This document shows positions 19,062-28,366 of a stretch of DNA of 64,000 bases, in pieces (position 1 is the first letter of the stretch; each line of letters starts with the position of its first letter). Below the pieces are notes generated by a model. The model was not told the origin of the DNA and did no database searches. It worked only from the letters and a program-made list of their open reading frames with translations. A program made the position numbers and the translations under genes. Source of the DNA: Pelobacter propionicus DSM 2379 (GTDB lineage Bacteria; Desulfobacterota; Desulfuromonadia; Geobacterales; Pseudopelobacteraceae); assembly GCF_000015045.1 (NCBI RefSeq), contig NC_008609.1, positions 3,944,001-4,008,000 on the forward strand. The letters run 5' to 3'.

Positions 19062-19883
19062 CTACCCGCTGATCCCGGTCAGGATTACCGACACCACAGC
19101 CCCGCCGGCAATGAGTCGATACCAGACAAAGGGGGCGATGCTGCGCTTCTGCACGAAGCGCAACAGGAAGGCGACGCTGATGTAGCCGGTTACGGCCGAG
19201 GAAACGATTCCGGCCGCGAGCGGCAATCCTTCTCCGGCCGGAATACCCTGATCCAGCAGGTGTAGCATCTTGAACAGGGCCGCGCCGGCCACGATGGGCA
19301 GCGACATGAGGAAGGAGAAGCGCGCAGCCCCCACACGGTTAAAGCCGAGCATCAGCCCTGCGGTGATGGTGATGCCGGAGCGGGAAACTCCCGGGATCAG
19401 CGCCAGACACTGGAACAGGCCGATGACAAGAGCATGTGAAACCGTCACCTGGGCCATGAAACGCCGCTTGCGGCCGAACAGGTCCGCCAGCCCCAGGCCG
19501 ACGCCGAACAGGATCAGGAACAGCCCGATCAGCAGGGGACGGGAGCGGAACAGCTCCTCAATCTGGGTCTCGAACAGCTTTCCCACCAGGGCGGCCGGAA
19601 CGGCGGAGGCGATCACCAGAAAGGGGAGCCGCCGGGCCGGTGTATCCAGGGAACGATGCTTCACGGCATCGATGGTGGAGACAGCCATGTCAACGATATC
19701 CCGTCGGAAATAGACCACCAGCGCCAGGAAGGTGCCCAGATGCAGGGCAACGTCGAAGGTCAGTCCCGATTCGGGCCACCCCAAAAGCCAGGGAACGAGG
19801 ATCAGGTGGGCGGAGCTGCTGATGGGAAGCACCTCGGTGACCCCCTGTAGGGCGCCGAGAATCAGGGCGTGAAGCAGATTCAT
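19062..19883 (-). CDS. uppP: Undecaprenyl-diphosphatase
   Basis: UppP (BacA) recycles undecaprenyl pyrophosphate to the lipid carrier used for peptidoglycan and polysaccharides, and overexpression gives bacitracin resistance. The 273-residue membrane protein has the two signature motifs VTEVLPISSSAH near residue 15 and PGVSRSGITIT near residue 165. About eight membrane segments are visible. AAGGA lies 10 bp before the ATG at 19883; the longer open frame adds leader residues without family similarity. Confidence 0.96.
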   Translation of the reverse strand: MNLLHALILGALQGVTEVLPISSSAHLILVPWLLGWPESGLTFDVALHLGTFLALVVYFRRDIVDMAVSTIDAVKHRSLDTPARRLPFLVIASAVPAALVGKLFETQIEELFRSRPLLIGLFLILFGVGLGLADLFGRKRRFMAQVTVSHALVIGLFQCLALIPGVSRSGITITAGLMLGFNRVGAARFSFLMSLPIVAGAALFKMLHLLDQGIPAGEGLPLAAGIVSSAVTGYISVAFLLRFVQKRSIAPFVWYRLIAGGAVVSVILTGISG

Positions 19884-20112
19884 GAATGAGGATTCCTTCC
19901 GGTAGGTTATGCACTGCGCACCTAGAGAGTGGTCCGGGCTGCGGTCAGGATACGGCAAGACGCCCTTAAAGGCAATCGACACGAGCTATCATCTCAATTG
20001 TGCTACGAAATCGTGTCAGGCCGGTGACATTTTACTGGGAAGGAACTGAAAATCATGCTATGAGTGCTAGGTTTTCATATCACGTTCCACAGCAGCACAG
20101 AGGAGGCACGAC

Positions 20113-20733
20113 ATGTTCGGACTTATCCCCAAAGATGAGAAATTCTTCAAGCTTTTCAAAGACATGACGGAAAACATCATCGAGGGGGCAAAACTGCTCA
20201 AGGACATGCTGGACAACTTCGAAAATCCAGCCGAGAGCCAGCGCAACATCAAGGAACTGGAGCACAAGGGCGACGCCATCACCCACTCCATTATCAAGAA
20301 GCTCAACACCACCTTCGTCACACCGCTGGACCGCGAGGACATCTACGAACTGGCTTCCAAGCTGGACGACATCCTCGACCTGATCGACGTCTGCGCACAG
20401 CGGGTGATCATGTACAACGTGGAGAGCATCCCGCCCCAGGCAAAATCCCTGGGTTTCATCATCTTGCAGTCCTGCATCGTGGTGGACAAGGCGGTTGCCA
20501 TGCTGGGCAAGCAGTCCAACGAACAGCTCTTCGCCCTCTGCGTGGAGATCAATGCCCTGGAGAACGAGGCCGACCGGGTCTGCCGCGAGGCGATCAGCGT
20601 CCTTTTCGATGAAGAGAAGGACCCCTTCCAGCTGATCAAGTGGAAGGAGATCTACGAAACCCTGGAGAAAGCCACCGACAAGTGCGAAGACGCCGCCAAT
20701 ATCCTGGAAAGCGTGGTGGTAAAGAATGCTTGA
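20113..20733 (+). CDS. DUF47/PhoU-like accessory protein of Pit transporter
   Basis: The 206-residue all-helical protein is a DUF47 member distantly related to PhoU. It begins FGLIPKDEKFFKLFKDM and contains ELEHKGDAITHSIIKKLNTTF, with the acidic HKGD-type metal-binding motif characteristic of the family. AGAGGAGG stands before the ATG. The last 8 bp overlap the pit gene, so the two are translationally coupled. Such pairs import inorganic phosphate and the DUF47 protein is thought to modulate the transporter. The upstream TGTCA-N6-TGACA palindrome near 20013-20028 is a possible operator. Confidence 0.93.
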   Translation: MFGLIPKDEKFFKLFKDMTENIIEGAKLLKDMLDNFENPAESQRNIKELEHKGDAITHSIIKKLNTTFVTPLDREDIYELASKLDDILDLIDVCAQRVIMYNVESIPPQAKSLGFIILQSCIVVDKAVAMLGKQSNEQLFALCVEINALENEADRVCREAISVLFDEEKDPFQLIKWKEIYETLEKATDKCEDAANILESVVVKNA

Positions 20734-21727
20734 GTCGAGCTTTGTGATGCTCTGCCTGGTCATAGCCGCCGCGCTGGCCTTCGACTACATCAACGGCTTT
20801 CACGACACGGCCAACGCCATAGCCACCTGCGTCTCCACCCGGGCCCTCTCCATCAAGGCCGCCATTTTCATGGCAGCCACCCTGAACTTCGCCGGCGCCA
20901 TGGTCTCCACCAAGGTGGCCTCCACCATCGGCAAGGGGATCGTGGACGGCGCCAACATCACCCAGATGGTAGTGCTGGCCGGTATCCTGGGGGCGATTAT
21001 CTGGGATCTGGTCACCTGGTACTATGGACTCCCCTCCTCCTCCTCTCACGCCATTATCGGCGGCATCATGGGCTCGGTATTCGCCCACGCCGGCCTGGCT
21101 GCCCTGAAGTTGGACGGACTCAAGATCATCGTCCTGGCCCTGGTGCTCTCCCCCATCCTGGGCACCCTGATCGGGTTCCTGTTCATGCTGGCCATCTACT
21201 GGACATTCAGGAACAGCGCCCCCGGCGGCCTCAACAAGGTTTTCCGCCACCTGCAGGTGGCCTCGGCCGCCTTCATGGCCTTTTCCCACGGCATGGCCGA
21301 CGCCCAGAAATCCATGGGCGTGATTACCCTGGCCCTTGTCAGCTACGGATTTCTCAAGACATTCTCCGTTCCCTGGGAAGTCATGGTGGCCTGCGCAACG
21401 GCCATGGCCCTGGGTACGGCCGGTGGAGGATGGCGCATCATCAAGACCGTGGGGCGTGACTTCGTCAAGCTGCAACCGGTGCACGGCTTCTGCGTCGAAA
21501 CCGCATCGGCCGGCGTCATCATGGGCGCCGCCGCCTTCGGCATGCCCACCAGCACAACCCATGTGATCACGTCCACCATCCTGGGGGTGGGGCTCTCCAA
21601 GCGGATTACCGCGGTCAACTGGAAGGTGGCCCAGCGCATCGTTATCGCCTGGGTCCTGACCATCCCGGCCTCCGCCTTGGTCTCCTACCTCACCTACCAG
21701 GTACTGAGCCCGATCCTGGGCAAGTAG
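20726..21727 (+). CDS. pit: Low-affinity inorganic phosphate transporter (Pit)
   Basis: This 333-residue membrane protein belongs to the PiT family, which moves metal-phosphate by proton or sodium coupling. The duplicated family signature is clear: FDYINGFHDTANAIA near residue 15 and SHGMADAQKSMGVI near residue 190. GLPSSSSHAIIGG and GMPTSTTHVITS are the paired helical-hairpin motifs. The start overlaps the DUF47 gene by 8 bp. About ten hydrophobic segments are seen. Confidence 0.95.
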   Translation: MLESSFVMLCLVIAAALAFDYINGFHDTANAIATCVSTRALSIKAAIFMAATLNFAGAMVSTKVASTIGKGIVDGANITQMVVLAGILGAIIWDLVTWYYGLPSSSSHAIIGGIMGSVFAHAGLAALKLDGLKIIVLALVLSPILGTLIGFLFMLAIYWTFRNSAPGGLNKVFRHLQVASAAFMAFSHGMADAQKSMGVITLALVSYGFLKTFSVPWEVMVACATAMALGTAGGGWRIIKTVGRDFVKLQPVHGFCVETASAGVIMGAAAFGMPTSTTHVITSTILGVGLSKRITAVNWKVAQRIVIAWVLTIPASALVSYLTYQVLSPILGK

Positions 21728-21733
21728 AACTGG

Positions 21734-21754
21734 GGACGGGCCCCCGGGTCCGTC
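21734..21754. terminator. GC-rich hairpin between convergent pit and DUF2062 genes
   Basis: GGACGG and CCGTCC pair around a G/C-rich loop in the 27-bp gap between two convergent stop codons. No T-run follows on either strand, so termination is likely but not certain. Confidence 0.4.
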
Positions 21755-22291
21755 CTACTCCAACTCCTCTCCCACCTCTTCCATCTCCCGGGTCAACTCG
21801 GCCAGAGTAGCATCCTTGCGCCGGGAAAAAACCACCAGAGCGTAACAGATGAAATAGGCGGCAACCGCCGCCGCAAAACCGATCAGCGAGCATCCCAGCA
21901 GGAGCGGCTCGGCATGGTTGAGCAGAAGCGTCCTGATACTCTGCCAGTCCAGGCCGGCCAGGTGAAACGACGTCGCGGGACGCCCCAGAACAAAGGCGCC
22001 CAGCTTGTAGCTGGCGAACAGGGAAGGGATGACCGTCAGGGGGGTATTGACCCAGGCACCAGCCAGGCAGGTCAGTTTATTGAGCCGGAACAGGAAAGCC
22101 ACGGCCACGGCCAGCACCGTGTGCATTCCCGGTATGGGGGGGGTGAAGCTGATGAAGACACCGGCGGAGAAGCCGGCCGCGATATGGCCGGGATGGCTGT
22201 CAAGGGAGAGGATCTCCTTGATCCTGTGCGTGATCTTGTCTCTGTTGAACATGGGTCGGGCAAGTCTAAGGCTTCTGCGGGCTGCTTGCAA
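21755..22291 (-). CDS. DUF2062 membrane protein
   Basis: The 178-residue protein has the DUF2062 pattern: a basic N-terminus, then SLDSHPGHIAAGFSAGVFISFTP, with three or four hydrophobic segments (AVAVAFLFRL, LLLGCSLIGFAAAVAAYFICYAL) and a charged C-terminus. The family's function is unknown; members often sit with lipid or glycosyl-transfer genes. Starts are uncertain: a TTG at 22291 gives this length, while the ATG at 22252 (MFNRDKI) gives 165 residues and keeps the whole conserved domain. Neither has a strong ribosome site. Confidence 0.7.
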   Translation of the reverse strand: MQAARRSLRLARPMFNRDKITHRIKEILSLDSHPGHIAAGFSAGVFISFTPPIPGMHTVLAVAVAFLFRLNKLTCLAGAWVNTPLTVIPSLFASYKLGAFVLGRPATSFHLAGLDWQSIRTLLLNHAEPLLLGCSLIGFAAAVAAYFICYALVVFSRRKDATLAELTREMEEVGEELE

Positions 22292-22368
22292 TCTCTAAAT
22301 GATCAGCCCCGGGGCGAGCGCCGGATATCTCTTCTCCATCGGTGCGTCTTCTGCTAAGATGCCGTCCC

Positions 22369-23682
22369 ATGGACTACGCCGCCGACCTGCACATCCACTC
22401 CCCCCATTCTCGGGCCACCAGTCCGGACTGCAGCCCGGCCAGGTTGGCGGCCTGGGCGCGCATCAAGGGAATCCAGGTTGTCGCCACCGGCGACTTCACC
22501 CACCCGGCCTGGTTCCAACGCCTGAAGGATGAGCTGACACCTGCCGAGGCCGGGCTGTTCCGCCTGAGAGACGAGAGGCCCCTGCCATCCCCCCTGCCGG
22601 GTGCGGCTCCGGCGGCCTCCACCCCGGTGCGTTTCATGCTCTCCGCCGAGATCAGCTGCATCTACAAGCGCCACGGCGCGGTCAGGAAGGTCCACAACCT
22701 GCTCTACGTTCCCGACTTCTCCTCCGCCGAGCGGATCAACAGGCGCCTGGCAGGCATCGGTAACATCGTCTCCGACGGCCGCCCGATCCTGGGACTGGAC
22801 AGCCGCGACCTGCTGGAGATCCTGCTGGAACTGGCTCCAGAAGGGTTCCTGGTGCCGGCCCACATCTGGACACCCTGGTTCTCCCTGTTCGGCTCCCGCT
22901 CCGGCTTCGACCGTATCGAGGAGTGCTTCGGCGATCTGACCGGGCACGTATTCGCCCTGGAGACCGGCCTGTCGTCCGACCCGGACATGAACCGTACCAT
23001 CTCTGCCCTGGACCGTTTCGCCCTCATCTCCAACTCCGACTGCCATTCGCCGTCAAAACTGGGGCGCGAGGTAAACCTCTTCTCCACCGGGCTGGATTTC
23101 TTCTCCCTCCGCGACGCCATCAGGGGCAACCAACGGGAGACCTTCCCCGGAACGGTGGAGTTTTTCCCCGAGGAGGGGAAGTACCATCTGGACGGTCATC
23201 GTTCCTGCGGCATCCGCCTCACCCCCTCCGAGACCCGCGCCCTGCCCGGCATGCGCTGCCCGGTCTGTGGCACGCCGCTCACCGTGGGGGTGCAGCACCG
23301 GGTGGAGGAGTTGGCCGACCGCTCCGCGCCGCTCTACCCTTCCGACGCGCCCCAGGTTTTCAGCCTGATCCCCCTGCCCGAGCTGCTGGCCGAGCTCCTG
23401 GGGGTTGGCCCCACATCCAAGCAGGTCATGGAGCAGTACTCGCGGACCATCGCTCTGTTCGGCTCCGAGTTCGCGCTCTTGCTCCGCACTCCGGTTGAGG
23501 AGATCGGGCGGGCCGCTCCGCTTCTGGCCGAGGCGATAAGCCGCATGCGCCAGGGGAGGGTAATCCGCCAGCCCGGTTTCGACGGCCAGTTCGGCGTCAT
23601 ACGGCTCTTCGGGCAGCAGGAGTTGAACCGCCCCACGGGGCGGCGAAAGAGCGACCGGGTCCAGCTGTTCAGCGAGCGCTGA
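22369..23682 (+). CDS. Endonuclease Q-like PHP-domain nuclease
   Basis: The 437-residue protein opens MDYAADLHIHSPHSRATS, the PHP metal motif DxHxHS, and later shows VVATGDFTH, AHIWTPW and SNSDCHSP. These are features of the EndoQ family, which nicks DNA on the 5' side of uracil, hypoxanthine or abasic sites. A C-terminal CPVCGTPL half-site could help bind zinc. EndoQ was characterised in archaea and is found patchily in bacteria. The start is taken at 22369 because the conserved domain begins there; nine extra codons would be possible. It is transcribed divergently from the DUF2062 gene. Confidence 0.85.
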   Translation: MDYAADLHIHSPHSRATSPDCSPARLAAWARIKGIQVVATGDFTHPAWFQRLKDELTPAEAGLFRLRDERPLPSPLPGAAPAASTPVRFMLSAEISCIYKRHGAVRKVHNLLYVPDFSSAERINRRLAGIGNIVSDGRPILGLDSRDLLEILLELAPEGFLVPAHIWTPWFSLFGSRSGFDRIEECFGDLTGHVFALETGLSSDPDMNRTISALDRFALISNSDCHSPSKLGREVNLFSTGLDFFSLRDAIRGNQRETFPGTVEFFPEEGKYHLDGHRSCGIRLTPSETRALPGMRCPVCGTPLTVGVQHRVEELADRSAPLYPSDAPQVFSLIPLPELLAELLGVGPTSKQVMEQYSRTIALFGSEFALLLRTPVEEIGRAAPLLAEAISRMRQGRVIRQPGFDGQFGVIRLFGQQELNRPTGRRKSDRVQLFSER

Positions 23683-23816
23683 GCGGACCGGCTGCCCCCC
23701 GTTTTCCGGCCAGGTCAGGTCCGGCCGGCAGGCCAGAAAGCGCTTGAAAAGGCAGGGACGGTATGATAATTTTTGAAAAATTTTCATAAAACAATGAGCT
23801 GCAAAAGGAGTCTGCT

Positions 23817-24719
23817 GTGAACAGCATCACGAGAACAAAATGTATAGCCGTTGCGCTCTGCTCTGTCGCTCTCTTCGCCTGCCAGGGAACACCCGGTTCC
23901 TCCACGGCGACAAAGCAGGAGGGACAGGTTCTTGCCGAGGTTAACGGCAAGAAGATCACCAGTGGCGATTTCAGCCGTGAAGTCAAGAATCTCCCGGAGT
24001 ACCTGCGGGCCATGGCCACGACCCCCCAGGGGCGCAAGGAGATGCTGGACACCATGGTGATCCGTGAGCTGATCCTGCAGAAAGCCTCCAAGGACGGCCT
24101 GGACAAGGGGCCGGAGATCGAGGAGAAGTTGCAGGAGCTGAAAAAGCGCCTGATCGTGGAAGCTTTTCTGAAGAAAAAGGTAGAGACCGACGCCCAGATC
24201 TCCGATGCCGACCTGAAGAAGTTCTACGACCAGAATATCGACAAATTCAAGGCTGGCGAGCAGATCAGGGCCAGCCACATCCTGGTGAAAACTGAGAAGG
24301 AAGCCAAGGAAATCCTAGCACAGCTCAAGGGGGGCGCTGCGTTCGAGGAACTGGCCAGGAAGCACTCCGTGGATTCCTCTTCCGCCAAGGGGGGCGATCT
24401 GGGATGGTTCGGCAAGGGCGCCATGGTTCCGGCCTTTGAACGTGCCGCCCTGGCCCTCAAGGAGGGGCAGGTATCGGACGTGGTCAAATCCGACTTCGGC
24501 TTCCACATCATCAAGCTGACCGGCAAGCGTCCCGCCGGCACGCGCCCCTTCGACGAGGTCAAGGACCAGATCAAGGCGGCTCTCATGCCGTCCAAGCAGC
24601 AGGAGATCTTCCAGAAGATCAAGGATGAGCTCAAGAAGAGCGCCAAGATCACGGTCAAGGAAGATGCGCTGAATGCCATGAGCGAACCGGCACAACCGGC
24701 CGTGCCGGAAAAGAAGTAG
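23817..24719 (+). CDS. PpiC-type peptidyl-prolyl isomerase lipoprotein
   Basis: The 300-residue protein has a short signal with lipobox-like LFAC (Cys about 22), so it should be lipid-anchored in the envelope. An N-terminal SurA/PrsA-like chaperone region is followed by a parvulin domain (residues about 145-235): ASHILVKTEKEAKEIL, GGDLGWFGKGAMVPAFE and SDFGFHIIKL. The start codon is GTG at 23817 with AAAAGGAG 6 bp upstream. A charged, helical C-terminus ends in a Pro-rich tail. It lies 117 bp before a second lipoprotein parvulin, probably in one operon. Confidence 0.93.
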   Translation: MNSITRTKCIAVALCSVALFACQGTPGSSTATKQEGQVLAEVNGKKITSGDFSREVKNLPEYLRAMATTPQGRKEMLDTMVIRELILQKASKDGLDKGPEIEEKLQELKKRLIVEAFLKKKVETDAQISDADLKKFYDQNIDKFKAGEQIRASHILVKTEKEAKEILAQLKGGAAFEELARKHSVDSSSAKGGDLGWFGKGAMVPAFERAALALKEGQVSDVVKSDFGFHIIKLTGKRPAGTRPFDEVKDQIKAALMPSKQQEIFQKIKDELKKSAKITVKEDALNAMSEPAQPAVPEKK

Positions 24720-24836
24720 TTGATCCTGTCCGGAATCGCCTCTTCACATCACTCTGACTGAGTTCACGGCAAAAGGGTGGGGCTGTACGTGCTCACCCTT
24801 TTGCTGCATGTTACGCACTGGAGAAAAAGCCACCCT

Positions 24837-25907
24837 ATGAAACGAACCGTTTTTGCCCTGCTGCCCGTCTGCCTCTGCCTGCTGCCCCTTGGTGGATGCG
24901 CGAAAAAACAGGCGCTTGTGAAAGACACACCGCTGTCAACGGTGGTCAAGGTGGAGCAACCCGCAACGGCTCCCCAGCCGATCACCGTACCCGGAAAACT
25001 GCTCAACGCCGTTGCCGCCATCGTCAACGACGAGATCATCACCCTCTACGAGGTCAATCACGAGGCGCAACCGCTGATCCGTGAAGGCGAGAAAAAGGGG
25101 AGCATGAACGACGAGGAACGGAAACGCATCCGTCGCGCCGCCCTGGACGGTCTGGTGGAAAAGAAACTGGTGGAGCAGAAGATCAAGGAGCTGAACATCA
25201 AGATCGGCGATGACGAAATCAACCAGGCCATTGATGATGTGAAGCGCCAGAACAACCTGGATCAGGAGGGTTTGGTGAAGGCGCTGGCCAGCCAGGGGCT
25301 CTCCTATGACCAGTACAAGAGCCAGCTCAGGGAACAGCTGGAACGGCTCAGGCTGGTCAGCATGGAGGTGCGCTCAAGGATCCAGGTGGGCGAGTCCGAA
25401 GTTCGCGCCTATTACAACGAAAACCTGGCAACCTACAGCGAAGATGAGACCTTCCGCGCCCGGCACATCTTCTTCAAGACCAACGAGAAGGCGCCTGCAG
25501 AGGAGATCAAGCGTACCATGAACACGGCGCTGATGGTGCTGGCCGAGGCCAAGAGCGGCAAGGACTTCGCCGAACTGGCCAGGACCTATTCCGAGGACCC
25601 GGCAGCAAAAAAGGATGGCGGCGACCTGGGCAGCTTCAAGAAGGGGGACATGCAGCCGGAACTGGAGCAGGCCATTCTCGGCATGAAGCAGGGCGAAGTC
25701 AGTGAACTGGTCTACACCCCCCTGGGATTCCACCTGATCAAGCTGGAGGCGCGCACCCCCGGCACCCCCAAACCGCTGGAGAGCGTCAAATCCGAGATCG
25801 AGGAGACGATTTACCGCAAAAAATCCGAGGAGCGCTTCAAAAAGTGGGCAACCGAGATGCGCGCCAAGGCGAGCATCGAGCTGAAGGAGTTGCCGGGGTA
25901 CCTGTAA
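24837..25907 (+). CDS. SurA-like PpiC peptidyl-prolyl isomerase lipoprotein
   Basis: From the ATG at 24837 (GGAGAA upstream) the protein has 356 residues. A lipoprotein signal ends in PLGGC. The N-terminal part contains NAVAAIVNDEIITLYEV, a classic SurA N-domain element, followed by a helical region. A parvulin domain lies at residues about 215-320: ARHIFFKTNEKAP, GGDLGSFKKGDMQPELE and TPLGFHLIKLEAR. It probably helps fold or deliver outer-membrane proteins. It pairs with the lipoprotein just upstream, and a strong terminator follows. Confidence 0.93.
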   Translation: MKRTVFALLPVCLCLLPLGGCAKKQALVKDTPLSTVVKVEQPATAPQPITVPGKLLNAVAAIVNDEIITLYEVNHEAQPLIREGEKKGSMNDEERKRIRRAALDGLVEKKLVEQKIKELNIKIGDDEINQAIDDVKRQNNLDQEGLVKALASQGLSYDQYKSQLREQLERLRLVSMEVRSRIQVGESEVRAYYNENLATYSEDETFRARHIFFKTNEKAPAEEIKRTMNTALMVLAEAKSGKDFAELARTYSEDPAAKKDGGDLGSFKKGDMQPELEQAILGMKQGEVSELVYTPLGFHLIKLEARTPGTPKPLESVKSEIEETIYRKKSEERFKKWATEMRAKASIELKELPGYL

Positions 25908-25936
25908 CAGACACGGCAACTTTTCAGCTGAAACGA

Positions 25937-25986
25937 AGACAGCCTTTCATCACGGCATATCCTGTGATGAAAGGCTGTCTTTTTAT
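25937..25986 (+). terminator. Terminator after the parvulin pair
   Basis: AGACAGCCTTTCATCAC (25937-25953) pairs perfectly with GTGATGAAAGGCTGTCT (25964-25980) and is followed by TTTTAT. The A-rich left flank is short, so it mostly serves the plus strand. Confidence 0.93.
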
Positions 25987-26010
25987 GCGGCAGGGGGAAA
26001 CGGGCGTCGT

Positions 26011-26751
26011 CTACTCGCGACGCCGCAGGTGGGCCAGGAACTGCTCGCGGGTGAGTTCCTTCTTGCTGACCAGGTTGGCGACTTCACGACTCATGGCGCT
26101 CTTCTCGCCCTCTTTCATATCATCCTTGAGCAGCGCGAAGATGGGGGTGTTGCTGCTGTAGGGATAGTGGCGGAATTTTTCCAGCAATTCGAAGACGGTC
26201 ATATCCGGCAGCATCAGGGAGGCAAAGGCCATGTAGCGGGGATGGATGGAGGTCAGGGCCAGGGTCTCCTTGCCGGTGTAAGCCTTGACCACCTCGAAGC
26301 CTAAGGATTCGATCGCCTTGGAGAGTTTCTCCTCGCCAGTGCGGGAAACCACCAGCGCCTGCAGGTCCCAGGTCTCCGCATCCTCGGTCAGGCCGAAAAC
26401 AGCCAGACGGTCAAAGAGGTGATTCTCATCCACCGGCAGGGTAAAAAAGCCAGCCACCGGGAAAACGCCGCCCACCTTGCCGGTTTCACTGAGGAAAACC
26501 GGCAGCACCGGTATGTTGCGGGTGAGCGGATCATTCTTGATCCGGAGCAGCAGCCCCCAGCCATCATCGGAGAAGGGCGAAATGTCCAGCACGATGCCCA
26601 ACGGTCGTTCGTCTCCCAGATTTTCAATCCGTTCGGGACGGTTGCGGTACCCTCCGGCTGCCAGGTAGGAGCTGAGCAACCGCTCACGCCCCGTGCCGGG
26701 CGCGACGCCCATTATCCACAATTCCCTGTTGTTGGCGGTTTCCGGATCCAT
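26011..26751 (-). CDS. Tandem degenerate receiver-domain protein
   Basis: The 246-residue protein appears to contain two CheY-like folds. In the first half GIVLDISPFSDDGWGLLLRI looks like a phospho-acceptor strand with LD instead of a clean DD pair, followed by IPVLPVFLSE. In the second half AFASLMLPDMTVFELLEKF and NTPIFALLKDD repeat the pattern without an aspartate in the acceptor position. No output domain is visible. It is probably a scaffold or a signal-binding pseudo-receiver. It is convergent with the parvulin genes and precedes hldE on the opposite side with no overlap. Confidence 0.6.
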   Translation of the reverse strand: MDPETANNRELWIMGVAPGTGRERLLSSYLAAGGYRNRPERIENLGDERPLGIVLDISPFSDDGWGLLLRIKNDPLTRNIPVLPVFLSETGKVGGVFPVAGFFTLPVDENHLFDRLAVFGLTEDAETWDLQALVVSRTGEEKLSKAIESLGFEVVKAYTGKETLALTSIHPRYMAFASLMLPDMTVFELLEKFRHYPYSSNTPIFALLKDDMKEGEKSAMSREVANLVSKKELTREQFLAHLRRRE

Positions 26752-26834
26752 AACTGCTCCTGTTCACTGAATATCATGAAAAGCTGCTACGTGTTTTATC
26801 CCATAAACCACGGATAAGACAAGGGGCAAATCCT

Positions 26835-28301
26835 TCAGGAATAGCGCTCCAGGACCCGTTCGATGATGTTGGTGGTGGATTTCCCGTCCACGAACGACAC
26901 CAGCTCCACCCGGCCGCCGTAGCTCTCCACCAGTTCCCTGCCCACCACGCCCTCGGGGGTGTAATCCCCCCCCTTGGCCAGGATATGCGGTTTCAGGGCG
27001 GCGATCAGCTCCAGCGGCGTGTCCTCCTCGAAGATCACCACGTAGTCGATGCAGTCCAGCGCCGCCAGGATGTGGGCCCGTTCCTGCTCGCCTATCAGCG
27101 GGCGTTTCTCACCTTTCAGCCGCCGCACCGATGCGTCGCTGTTCAGCCCCAGCACCAGCAGATCCCCCAGGGTGCGGGCCTTCTGCAGATACTTGACATG
27201 ACCGGCATGCAGCAGGTCGAAGCAGCCATTGGTGAAGACGATCCGCTTGCCGCGGGCCTTCTCGGCCTCGATCAGCACAGCCAGCACGTCGCGGTTCTTG
27301 ATCTTTGAATCGCTGTCGCTGTGGGCCAGGGCCACGGCATTGATGATCTCCGCCGGCGCCACCGTCGATGTCCCCAGCTTGGCAACGGCGATTCCGGCGG
27401 TGATGTTGGCCAGCCGGGCCGCCTCGATCATCTCCATGCCGGCAGCCATGCCGGCGGCCAGAGAGGCCAGCACGGTATCGCCGGCGCCGGAGACATCGAA
27501 GACCTCCCGTGCCACGGTGGGGATATGCATCGGCGCGGCCGAACGGGAGAAGAGGGACATCCCCTCTTCACTGCGGGTGATCAGCAAATGCTCCAGGCCG
27601 ACCCGCTCCATGATCACACCGGCGGCCCTGACCAGGGATTCGATATCATGGATGGCTATGCCCGAAGCTGCCTCGGCCTCCCTGCGGTTGGGGGTCAGCA
27701 GGGTAGCGCCGCTGTAGCGGGAGAAATCGGTACCCTTGGGGTCGACCAACACCGGAATAGCTCCTGGCCGCGCCGCCGCCAGGGTGGCGGAGATCACCCC
27801 GGGGGTCAGCACCCCCTTCTGGTAGTCGGAGAGCAGGATCACATCGAACCCTCCTGCGTTGGCCGTGATCCAGTCGCTGACCCTACGCTCGACTTCCGCG
27901 GAGAGCGGAACGCGCGACTCGCGGTCGATCCTGACAATCTGCTGGTGGGCGGCCACCACGCGGGTCTTGCGGCTGGTGCGGCGGGTTGCGTCGAGAAAGA
28001 TGGCATCGGTGGCCACTCCCCTGCGGCCGAAGGCCTCCAGCAGTGCCTGGCCGTTGTCGTCGTCGCCCACCACCGAGCAGACCGTCACCTCGGCACCCAG
28101 TTCCACCAGGTTGTTGACCACATTGCCGGCCCCCCCCAGACGCATCTCCTCGCGGACCACATCCACCACCTGCACCGGTGCTTCGGGTGATATCCGTTCG
28201 GCCTTGCCCCACAGATATTCGTCCAGCATCAGGTCGCCGATCACCAGACAGTTTGCAGTCCGTATCCTGTTGAAGATCGATTCAATCGATTTGCGATCCA
28301 T
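26835..28301 (-). CDS. hldE: Bifunctional heptose-7-phosphate kinase / heptose-1-phosphate adenylyltransferase
   Basis: HldE (RfaE) carries two steps of ADP-heptose synthesis. Residues 1-320 form a ribokinase-fold kinase (GGAGNVVNNLVELG, and DVSGAGDTVLASLAAG with the catalytic Asp). Residues 350-488 form the nucleotidyltransferase with FTNGCFDLLHAGHVKYL and the later GLNSDASVRRLKG. Length fits the fused enzyme (about 477). The ATG at 28301 with GGAG upstream is favoured; a GTG two codons earlier is possible. gmhA lies 65 bp upstream and hldD is at 16.6 kb. Confidence 0.96.
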   Translation of the reverse strand: MDRKSIESIFNRIRTANCLVIGDLMLDEYLWGKAERISPEAPVQVVDVVREEMRLGGAGNVVNNLVELGAEVTVCSVVGDDDNGQALLEAFGRRGVATDAIFLDATRRTSRKTRVVAAHQQIVRIDRESRVPLSAEVERRVSDWITANAGGFDVILLSDYQKGVLTPGVISATLAAARPGAIPVLVDPKGTDFSRYSGATLLTPNRREAEAASGIAIHDIESLVRAAGVIMERVGLEHLLITRSEEGMSLFSRSAAPMHIPTVAREVFDVSGAGDTVLASLAAGMAAGMEMIEAARLANITAGIAVAKLGTSTVAPAEIINAVALAHSDSDSKIKNRDVLAVLIEAEKARGKRIVFTNGCFDLLHAGHVKYLQKARTLGDLLVLGLNSDASVRRLKGEKRPLIGEQERAHILAALDCIDYVVIFEEDTPLELIAALKPHILAKGGDYTPEGVVGRELVESYGGRVELVSFVDGKSTTNIIERVLERYS

Positions 28302-28366
28302 ACTCACTCCGTTCCGGCTTCGGGCTCTTCAGCCGAAAACCTCTTGGCCCTGAACCCTGTACCGCC

